Of a stretch of DNA of 64,000 bases, positions 13,545 to 23,300 are shown piece after piece. Under the pieces are notes generated by a model, which was given only the letters and a program-made list of their open reading frames with translations, made no database searches and was not told where the DNA came from. Both the position numbers and the translations under genes were made by a program. Position 1 is the stretch's first letter; the number at the start of each line of letters is the position of its first letter. This DNA comes from Carposina sasakii (lineage: Eukaryota; Arthropoda; Insecta; Lepidoptera; Carposinidae), in contig CP053150.1 of the NCBI GenBank assembly GCA_014607495.2, positions 11,428,495 through 11,492,494 of the forward strand, read 5' to 3'.

Positions 13545-13797
13545 ATTAAGTAGCCGCGTGGTGCCGGCAGAGTAGAGTTTGTATCCACAGTTTGTACCAC
13601 CCCATGTCTGCCCGTGGGTATCGTACGAGACGATTAAGGGTTTCCAGGAGGTGGGCAGCAGCGCCTCCCGTACTGACAACATAGTCCGAAAATCACAACC
13701 CGCCTGCCTAGCGTGGTGACTATGGGCAAATACCCCCCCTAAGGCGTGCCCTGGGGGAGGCCTACGTCCAGCAGTGGACTGCAATAGGCTGAAGAAG
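13545..13797 (-). repeat. SINE-like repeat (reverse, near full-length)
   Basis: Minus-strand copy with 'ttgcagtccactgctgga', gtaggcctccccc, 'catagtcaccacgctagg' and 'accc...cgggcagacatgggg'. The long minus-strand open frame here is explained by the repeat. Confidence 0.7.
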
Positions 13798-16152
13798 ACA
13801 CCGTGTATAACTGTATATGATATATAGGTAGCTAGAAACTAGATAAATATAAATTATAATTGGTATCCTGACCGTACATAACATTCAAGCTAAATAATTA
13901 ACGCAAAAAATTCCAAACTTTCGCTTTGTAAAATAAGTCAAGTTAATTAACAATTAATGTGTTTAATAAATGGAAACTCTGAGAGAAAACACTCGATAAA
14001 GTGTTGTAAAACAATGGCAGAAAGCTCTTAGTGTAATCGAGGGTCCTCTGTCCCTCCGATGTACAGATAACGAGTGCCTGTCGAAAATTTTAATGGTATA
14101 CATTCAATTGTACATCTACGAAATGGCGCTTTTGCGGTTGGATCCCATTTTTGTATTTTCATGTAAGTGTAGAAAGATTGCTGTTAAGTAATTGGTGTAC
14201 TGTTAAATATATTTTAAGAAGGAGTATATCTAGCCGACTAACTTATAAGCGTAACAATAGTTTAAACATGTCATAAAGTAATATATTAAGCCAGTGTTAC
14301 TACATACAATAATTATACCTATTTAACCCTAAAAAGCATATATAGGTACATAGGTACTTATAATAAAAAATCTGCTGTAACATAAAGCAACTGATACATT
14401 GATTGATAACAAAGCCTTTCCTCTCATTACTGAGAAATGGGCTGATGTCTCTCACAATTGTAGCTCAAGTTAAACCTCTAATATCCCTCACCTTTGGTTT
14501 CACAATACATCAATATCAGGTGACTGACCCACCACACGTGTAGAAATACTTCACCTCACACAATATGGATAACAAAATAGCTCTAGTACTTCGAAAATAT
14601 TTACAAGCCAGGTAGATACTCAATCCAAGCATTGTGCGTAAAATATAGACTGTAAAATACATTTTATTTTTGTCTGAGCTCGTATTTCTTAAAAGCAAAC
14701 ATAAGACAACAAAAGTGGCACCTCGAAATGGCAACACCTAAATATAGTGCGTCCATAAACCCCGGACGTCATTACCCAGTGAATAGTTCGTTATAGTCGT
14801 ACCTGAGCTAATTTATAATGTTTTTCATGGTGGATGTAGTTATAAAAATGAACCTTTATCACTGCTTACTGAAGTTACAAACACTGTAATTTCTTCTAAG
14901 TTTTAAGAACCTTAAGTACCTACTTCATTGTAAAGGTATATCTACATGCCCATATCGCAATACTTTATTAGAGGATACCCAAGCGATGAAATGAATAGAT
15001 TCAATAATTATTGGTAAACGAGCTAACTATTTAAATAAAGATATGATTCTCATTTTATTGATTTTTTATTACAGCAAAATACTAACTCTATTTTTCCCTA
15101 TTCCTAATCCCTATTTTTAAGGGAATGTCCACTTTTAGCTAAACCCTCCTACAGCGGAGTCACGCTTGTTCCTTTATAACGTGTTATAAATTGGACTGCG
15201 AATCTCGTCTCTATTGACAAACTACGTCGCTCGTTATAATGCGGCATCGTTTTCCCTGCTCGTACAATTTTATGTCTCCTTCCACCTATTTTGATGCCGT
15301 ATGATCGTAAACTCATGCCACCGGCAGAAGCGCGAGGATATCTTTTGTATTTCAGCGATAAATTAGACCCATTACATTGATATTCTCTTTCCTATACTTT
15401 CGTTTTATTGCGATGTTTTTGTGGCCGTTTAGTGGTTTTCCATACATTATTCTGATACAGTTCTGAATAATGCGCTGGTTCCTACGAGTATGACCACATG
15501 CGGCGATACTAGGTTATTGTTTTATTAAAGTATTATGTTATAAAGTAATTTTATTAGCTCCATAATATCTACTCATTTTCACCTTAGCGTTTTAGTGAAA
15601 TTGCAATTTCGATAGTTACAAGTAGATAGGCAAAGGGTAGGAATCACAATAATAGGTTTATCATGCGCTGCATGTCAAAATTTGATTAACCTTTATTATA
15701 GCATAAAAAAAGTACGCTTGTCTCAAACATGCTCTAAAATAAAAGAATAACGAGAATAACTCTAAAACAACAGGTTAATCTAAACGTAGGTCAAGTCGGT
15801 ACCTAAAAATATGCCATCTAAAAAAAACATTCTTATACATTGAAATAATAAATTATGCCACTATTTCTATTTTTCATCTCAACCTTCCTTCTGTAAGGAA
15901 AAAGAATTTTTAGAGAATGAATATATAGTGAAAGCGATTCCCGAACCAAAAACCCACTTATGGAAACACAAATCCTCTCATTCAATACACTTATATCCAA
16001 TACAAACGGGGAAATTTATTATGTCGCGATAGATAGTATGAGCCCTTATTGTGGTTACGTTATAAATCACTGGAATGAACCGAAGGCCTGTCGACACATT
16101 TTTTTCGTAAATATGTAATTTATGGCTTTTTACGATGCTCGGCATTTAAACC

Positions 16153-16618
16153 TATACAGGTTGGAAGTGACAGCCAGTCAAATATTGATATGGCGACTTC
16201 AGAAAATGATTCTAAGGCGAAATCGACTGAAAATTTTCGCAGCAAAACTCCAAAATTTTCCGACATTTTTTCTGGAAAAAAATTGTGTGGTTTGTTTAAG
16301 TAGGCCTTAGATAAAAACTTTAAAACGAAATTTTGACCTATTGATTATTTTAAAAAAAGTTGGTCCCAAAAAAGTCCAATTGACTGATCAACCCCAATGG
16401 AGAGTCACAAGTGATCTAAAAAACAGCAATGTATCACACAATAACCAATAACCCCATTTAACTAGTCACAGGATCAACCGAAACGCGGAAAGCAAACATT
16501 ACGGATTATAAAATTAAAAATGCATTTCCTGCTAGCAATAACACTGTCGTATAACTCAAACCAATTGTACTTGTTCAGTATTTCAGTATTTGCCTGGCTG
16601 TCACACACACCCTGTATA
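16153..16618. mobile_element. 466-bp element with tatacagg/cctgtata termini
   Basis: The left end (tatacagg...gacagcc) pairs with the right end (gcctggctgtcacacacacc, then ctgtata). A related copy lies at 32222-32670 and a fragment at 63547-63600. The interior shares 'attctgaggcg'-type and 'caataaccaata' blocks with the second copy. It is non-coding. Confidence 0.65.
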
Positions 16619-16859
16619 ATGTATAATCTTAGATGATGTCCTTATCTATACATAATTCTCGGATAAAACTTCAACTAGGTAGTAACGTGCATACACAATT
16701 TATAATAGTATATCGTACCAACAAATATTTGTAAATATTCTAATCTTCCAAAAAAAGCAAAAATATCTATCTATGAAACGTATAAATAAGCAAGGTGTTG
16801 TTGGTAAGTTAAAAGTATGAACCCTTTTCCTTTTTTACATTCAGCAATTGCTTATTAAT

Positions 16860-17046
16860 TCATCATCATTATCTTCCTGCCTTCATCCCATTGTTTATGG
16901 GATCGGTCTTATATGGCAAACTCACAATGCCACAGATTTACCATTTGTTTTACGGCCGGCTACCTGCCTGACGCCAACTAATCGATCTAACTTACGCCCC
17001 CTCGCTTGGAAGGTGCACGTCTTAACCACGGGCTATCACCGCTATT
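16860..17046. repeat. Single-copy-in-window lepidopteran-type repeat
   Basis: Starts with a catcatcattatc tract, then 'tttatgggatcggtctta', and closes near 'ttaaccacgggctatcacc'. The layout resembles a dispersed repeat known from lepidopteran genomes. No second copy in this window confirms it. Confidence 0.35.
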
Positions 17047-17189
17047 AATAAAAAAAAAAACTAATTAGGTAACACCTTAGATTAATGATAGGTCTTCGAG
17101 CGGAGCGAAAATCCTTATTCTAAGGGTAACACTTTAAAAAATAACTAACATAGATATTACTATGAAATATAGTAAATATAGTAAGACGT

Positions 17190-17473
17190 ACAAAGATCAC
17201 CGACATAGCTCAACGGTCCAGCAAGCTGAAGTGGCAGTGGGCAGGGCACATAGCTCGAAGAACTGATGGCCGATGGAGTCGGAAAGTTCTAAAGTGGATA
17301 CCACGTATCGGCAAGCGCAGAGTGGGAAGGCCACCCGCGAGGTGGACGGACGACCTGGTCAAGGTCGCGGGCGTCGGTTGGATGCAGGCTGCTTCCGACC
17401 GGTCGGAGTGGAGGTTGTTGGGGGAGGCCTATGTCCAACAGTGGACTTCTCAGGGCTGTATCTGATGATGATG
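17190..17473 (+). mobile_element. RTE-like non-LTR retrotransposon, 5'-truncated 3' end with TSD
   Basis: It matches the 3' end of the RTE copy at 45034-46527, from 'tacaaagatcaccgacat' through 'gtccaacagtggacttctc' to a tgatgatgatg tail. It is flanked by a 12-bp direct repeat atagtaagacgt at 17178-17189 and 17474-17485, the expected target-site duplication. The encoded fragment is the C-terminal tail of the polyprotein only and cannot be functional. Confidence 0.85.
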
Positions 17474-17519
17474 ATAGTAAGACGTTAGCATACGAAAGAT
17501 AGATGTAATGATCAGGGAC

Positions 17520-17590
17520 AGTAAGTTGCCAGCTTATCTTCTGAGAGAATGCCCGAGTTCCTTAGTCGACATGTACGGTAGGCTGCATAT
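17520..17590 (-). repeat. Fragment of the 'gtcgtaagag/cagttctggct' repeat family
   Basis: On the minus strand it reads 'ccgtacatgtcgactaagga', then gggcattctctcag and 'agctggcaactt'. The longest copy in the window is at 59712-59920; others are at 18500-18650 and 27596-27745. Confidence 0.5.
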
Positions 17591-18499
17591 TCTAGCGTCA
17601 GTATAGGATACGCATAATATGATAAATATAAACCTTTTTCATTTTGGGATACAAACTGTTATCGCATTCAGAACATTAATGTGGAGTACAGGGGAATATC
17701 CCGGAGCTATTGAAGACAACGTTAAAAGACTTGAAAAGGTTCACTTGAACGGAAATAACTCAGTTTTTTATACTCGTACCTGTCTACCTATGACCATATC
17801 ACATTAAAGACATATTTATACATGTGTACTCGTATGTACCTATCCCAACGAGTATATAGGTAGATGCGCCAGCATGTTCATTTGTTTATTTATGTGTTTG
17901 TTTGGTTCAGTAGAAAAAAAGGAGGCTACTCTTGCAAACTCTTTTTCATCTTACGTGTCCTACTCAATACTAAATACTATTCCATGCTGGGAACAATTGG
18001 TACAATGCAATACATTGATGGTTCCACGTTATTACCAAATTTCTTGTCGTGTGAATGTTCTCTAACTATTTCGTATGTTTGGCACCTACTCGTATTTCTG
18101 TAGAAGTGAGTATACACCAGGCCTGGAGTAAATTCGATATTTGTCTTCAGAATGCACCGCACGAATGAATTGACGGCTAGCACGCTTTAAAGCGTGAGAT
18201 TTTTTTCACAAAGTAAATGATTTTTTTAATTTCTTAAAGGAGCTTACGTATTTAATAACCAGCCACGTAAGCTTTATACTTCCCCTCGAGCATTAGCAGA
18301 GTTGAATCCTTATTCTTTAATGTCAAAGAGCTCGGAAAAGTTTAATGTTTTCAAAGAGATCTTTCGATAAAGACGTTTTCCCGAAGTTTTTACAGCCGCG
18401 TCCTTATAATTTCTCATTAATATCTTCAATTTCTCATTTAAATTAGAGATTATTGTTATACTACAATTCAGTTCAATTTAATAATTTATTATTGTATAC

Positions 18500-18650
18500 T
18501 TAATACATCAGATGTATCTCCTTTCTTAAATGTCGTAAGAGTCACTTGTCACTAATTGCATCTGGGCCCAAAATATCAAAGGTGTCTCCTTCTCCTTCAT
18601 GATCCTCTAGTTCTGGCTATCCCTATTGGGAACATAGCCGTGTTGATCAG
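18500..18650 (+). repeat. Fragment of the 'gtcgtaagag/cagttctggct' repeat family
   Basis: Contains tgtcgtaagagt, 'cttgtcactaa' and 'tagttctggctatcc', then 'aacatagccgtg', in the same order as in the copy at 59712-59920. It is diverged and non-coding. Confidence 0.55.
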
Positions 18651-18803
18651 ATAAATCTGTACAAAATTTTCATAATTGTCACATAAGAGATAAATCAGAT
18701 CCCACATATGGTTGCTTATATCATAATTTAAAGGGAACTGAACATGGTGTTGTAGAGTGCGCCTACTATTTATGGTAAAAATATTTCATACCATGCCTTA
18801 TAA

Positions 18804-19079
18804 ATCCTACTAATATTATAAACGCGAAAGTTTTTGATTATGGATGGATGGTTGGATATAGAATAGAATACTCGTAGAATAGAATAAGTTTTTATGTGTG
18901 AATGGATGTTCGTTACTCTTTCACGTAAAAACGGCTGGAGCGATTTTAATAAAATTTGGTATGGAGTTAGCTGATATTACTTTTTATCCCAGGAAAATAT
19001 TATTATCCCGGATAATTTCGACATTTTGTTTTTCCTGCAGTCCACGCGGACGAAGTCGCGAGCGTCCACTAGTTTTAAT
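18804..19079. repeat. SINE-like repeat ('tatcccggataatttcgac' family)
   Basis: Begins with 'cctactaatattataaacg', has 'aaaacggctggagcgattt' and 'atcccggataatttcgac', and ends ccactagtttt. Same family as 8905-9228; the start-type block also appears near 30928 and 50055. Confidence 0.7.
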
Positions 19080-19919
19080 AAAACTATCAGTTTTCGTTAG
19101 AATGAAGTCACTATCCGCATGTGTAAGAATTTGTTTTAACGATATATGGTAAATAGCAATAAACTTTTGAGAACATCGTAAATAAATCCAACGGTTTCAC
19201 AAAGAATTTTAGATATTAAAATTCTCATTCCCATCAATCTGACCGCGGGCACAATTCCTTCAGAAATTATGGCCGGAAAAGGCAACTAAAAGGCATTAAA
19301 TCTGTCTGGAACGTTCGATTTGCATCGGGAAAATTGCATTTCCAAGTCCGCGGCGACAAGGAGGCGGCGCGGCGTCGACGGCAAACTGCAAATGTTTACG
19401 TATGCTTGAAAAGCTTTGCTTTAGAAATCCGCCTCCGGCCTCCCCGGCGGCGGTGCAGCGACGAACTACCCCAGCCTCAGCGACACGGATTGCTCTGTAT
19501 TGTCAAGCTCGTTACTCTTCTTGTGAGAATGTGGCACATGTATGTTGACCGAGATTTGATTACATCACATTTGTAAATTATGCAGTTTGCAGATTTTGTA
19601 TACCTACATCATGGAAAGAAAGTTTCTGACCTACAGTAACAGAAGGGTTGATGGGTGCACGGTTGATGGGGTAGAGTTGTATTGAAACTTTTCGTGTCAT
19701 CTAAGTACCTACACATGACACTGGTTGTTAAATTTTGACGTTTGTTTCTAAAAAAGGAATGTAAATAAAACCCTTCAAAAAAAAACAAATCGATCCATCA
19801 AAATCTGTGATCAAAATTATAGTGTCAATACAAAATTTTTTGGTGAAATAAAGAAAATTTAAAAGTATATTATGAACGTAACTTAAAAGTGAAAAATTGC
19901 ATAAATAAAACATAAAAAA

Positions 19920-20303
19920 ATGTCTGACTGCTATTACGAAAATTGCGGCGATTGCACCGTAACTCCACGGTTGGAGGGGAGGACTTGTGAAGTGACTTGT
20001 GATGACGAACCAGGGAATTACCCATGTCTGCCGCGCTGTGATAGGCGGGTCGTAAGTTACAGTGAACGACCTGAACCTAGGACTCCGCTGCGAACACCAT
20101 CCCACCACGAACAACACCGCGGCCACAGGAACGATCGGTATGACAGAGAACCAGTCGGCCACCAAAAAGACATCTATCACCACCGCTGTTGCCCCCCACC
20201 ACCTTCCCGGCAAAGTGAACCCGAACCGTGCTGTAAAACCAACTGCAAACCTGTGAAAACCAAATACATCATACCCTGCTATAGATACGAGGACGGACGC
20301 ATT
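19920..20303 (+). CDS. Gene 1 exon 1 (common, 128 codons)
   Basis: Starts MSDCYYENCGDC after an AT-rich leader (ATG preceded by acataaaaaa). It is cysteine-rich (CEVTCDD, CLPRCDRR, HRCCPPPP, CCKTNCK), with a Pro/Arg/His-rich segment at residues about 50-95, and ends YRYEDGRI. The donor gtaagt at 20304 is consensus and the phase is 0. Reading through the donor gives only four more codons before a stop, so retained intron 1 would make a 132-residue form. The 161-residue antisense frame here is a shadow. Confidence 0.75.
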
Positions 20304-23300
20304 GTAAGTACATGTTAAATCTAAATTAACATTATGTTCCCATTTCTCACCTAAATAATTCTATAGGTAGAGTATAAAGGATTAACATAGGTATTATAAA
20401 ATGTATTTATAGCCCATTTCCGGTTGCCGTTTAATGCTGAAGTTGAACATTAGTTACGTGACTGTTTTGTTCACCTCGTTCAATGCGCCAATAACATGGT
20501 ATTGTTTCCTGAAATCAACAGCTTTGTACTTATGTGGGGTTGTTGGTTTCAGGAACGATACGTTCCTACACGGCACGGTAGACTCCCGAGCACCGCGTAC
20601 AAGCGGGACGGCTTGCAGGACCAGCTGCATGGCTACCGTGGCGCCATCCAGTACATATGTTGTGGTGGTAGCTGTACTTCTGGCTGCTGCGTCCACACTA
20701 TTGTAGAACCTATGCGTGTGATCTACCCTCGTATCACGCAGGAAGTGTTGGTTGTCCCTAAAAAGAAGAAGGATAAAAAACTTTTTTGTTAAACCTTCAT
20801 AACAGCCGAGGCATAACTAGTTGTTTAACTTACCTAGAGAATTGTACAAAAATAACATTGGCAGGTGAATCCATTGCCGTCGTCGGCATTAATGAGAAAT
20901 GGGATACAAGATCTGCACTTTTTAGACGGTGGTGGCATCTCCTATATACGCCAGTGTTGCCATCATGCTATTTGGAGTGACAGTCCTATCGCTATTCCTG
21001 TTAGAGCAATGAAGAAATTACCAGCTATACCAAAGAAACCTTTATGATGTTATCATATTATTTTTTGTTTACTATATAAAAGCAAAAATGTTACATCTTT
21101 CTACATTACATTTGGGTTTATTTCAAAACTGTGTTTTATTTATAAAACCTTTTGAAATTGTAGACAGCGATCGTATTTGAAAATCTCCTATACTGGATTG
21201 GCAAGCCAAGAGCGGGTCTAATGGCATCTCGTCGGTTGCAGGTGCAAAAGCTCCCGGTATCTGCTTTCAAACGAAACGGAATGCAGGACCAGGAGTATTC
21301 CAAACTTCTGGGAACTGCAAATTTCCTCCAGAGATGTCCCCAGGATGTGTCAATAGAATGCGATGTGTGCGTTAACGAAGGATCAAAACTAATAAACCCA
21401 GCCGCAGTACCGAAATATGTGAGATCCGCCCTTGGCTGTAGCTACCTCAAAAAGCAACCCATACCTGTATCACTTGAAGATATTCTGGACTAATATTAAA
21501 TGCGATGTTAAAAAGCACGAAAGAAATGCTCGAATGAAATGTATGAAAAAGAAGAGCAAATAAAAACTGGAGTGGTTCACGTAAGCGGCTTACTTGTTTT
21601 AGAATTCGCAGAGCTTTGAGATTGAAATGTAAAAACAATGTATTTTCATGTAACGTTTATTTATAACGTACTCGTACCATTTCTTTCTATTGTCGGCTTT
21701 AAATGATTAAAAATACATTCAGTAAAGTTGTAAGATTATTTTTTTCTGGGAGAGATGTTTTGACGTACTAAATTAATATTTTTATATAATATGTTACCTG
21801 AAAAACGATGAGTAATTACAATAAATGTTATAAACAGTTTATTATTTCTCTAGGTACCTATATACCTATACATCGTTTTCACCTTATGTTGCTTAGTCGG
21901 TTTTGTTTGTTCCAGGTCAATCAGCCGACCGTGCTGATGCGGCGAGCATGCGAGGTGGCGGTCGGAGCTCGACCCCGACGGAAACCCTTGGTGGAAGCTA
22001 CGTACAGGTCCAACCCCGACCACACCGAGCATCGGTACATTTCAAAAGATGAACGGGTAAGGTCCAAAACACAACTATATTTTGGTACGTACCCAAATAC
22101 ATTCAACTTTGACACATCTGCATTCATTGCATGTCTAATTCTCATCAAGATTCTACATTCGACATGTACTATCTGTACACTTAGGGTACTTTTACATCTA
22201 TTAAAATTGCATCTTCTCTTGTCAGCTCTTGAAATAAAGAAATAATTTATTATATTATAGAATAGTTCTTATTGCAAATTAATAGGGTAAACAAATAATG
22301 CAATGAAAAACATTCTATCAACTCGCCGTCCGTGAATATTGAAATTTAAATGACTGACGAATTAATTTTCAGACCAAAGTACGGAAACCGCCACCTGAAT
22401 TGATTCCCACGCAATATCCTTTCAGAAGCTAAAGCAAAAAGCCGTCTAACGTCGGCTCCGCTGGCAGAGATATCCAATTTAGAGCCCATTTTTGCTAGAA
22501 AAAATATGAATCCTGGTAGACTAAATCGCGAAAATAAATTTTTATCCGTTATTAAAAAAGTTTATCCACCAACCTATAACTAACCATTATGTCTCTCTGA
22601 TCTGGTAGTTTAGGACTGCTGTAAACTGGTTATAAACCTTGTCATGAATGTGTGTATCTCATCGACGTGTTTTAAACCACAGCGACACATTTAATTCCTA
22701 ATCACTAGAAGTAATTATCACCGACAACAAATTAGCGCTCCCAAAATCAAAATTAAAGTGTTTCACGAACGAAGTTATCCCGGAATTAGAATTTTAATTG
22801 AATCTCAACGTTGTTGGACCGTTTGCGAGCAAATTACTTAAGATTAGATGTTGTTTGGGGGCCAGTTGGGTGTGTTTTGACATCGATCGTGGCTTGGACC
22901 GCAATGTTTATTCGTCGAACGCGGCGAGGGTCCCGATGAGGATTTATTTTCGACTGGAGCTCAAGATAGGGCACCCCGTGATTGGGGCCGCTAATCCCCG
23001 GGACTAGCGAGATGGCACTTCTGTTTTCACTATTTATTCTAAGTTCAAGGAATATTTACGGTAAACTTGAGTTTCGGATAATTGTTATTTCAAATCACAC
23101 CGTGTAGAATATATTTAAGCAACTTGCTTTGCTAATAATTTTTACCACTATTATTGTTGATATCTAACTTATTACGTACTTAGTTACATGGATTTTACTG
23201 TATATACCTATAGTACTAGGTATTCTGTTTGACCTATATGCAAAGGCAAAACGTGTCAAGTTGAAAATTACATCTGAGAATCCGCAAGCCGCGATCATCC

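Larger units (their letters stand above)
1..19919. other. Upstream intergenic region, repeat-rich, no gene recognised
   Basis: I found no convincing coding exon in this AT-rich stretch. The open frames are short, lack domain-like composition and do not join through consistent splice phases. It holds many interspersed repeats, annotated separately: TACAGGGTGT-ended elements, SINE-like copies, a 0.8-kb duplicated element and a 3' RTE fragment. A GC-richer patch at about 19330-19500 lies 400 bp upstream of gene 1 and might be regulatory, but no specific site was recognised. Confidence 0.6.

Noticed and set aside
13521..13784. 87-residue minus frame
   Set aside because: Entirely inside a SINE-like repeat copy.
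19728..20213. 161-residue minus-strand frame
   Set aside because: It is antisense to the better-supported exon 1 of gene 1, which has a good start, donor and compatible downstream exons.
20306..20331. Stop four codons after the exon 1 donor, suggesting a complete 132-residue intronless gene
   Set aside because: The gtaagt donor and several phase-0 downstream exons favour splicing; the short form is kept only as a possible intron-retained isoform.
20434..20706. Overlapping plus and minus frames around exon A
   Set aside because: Alternative-frame shadows of exon A; they lack the phase-0 splice fit and the motif shared with exons B and C.
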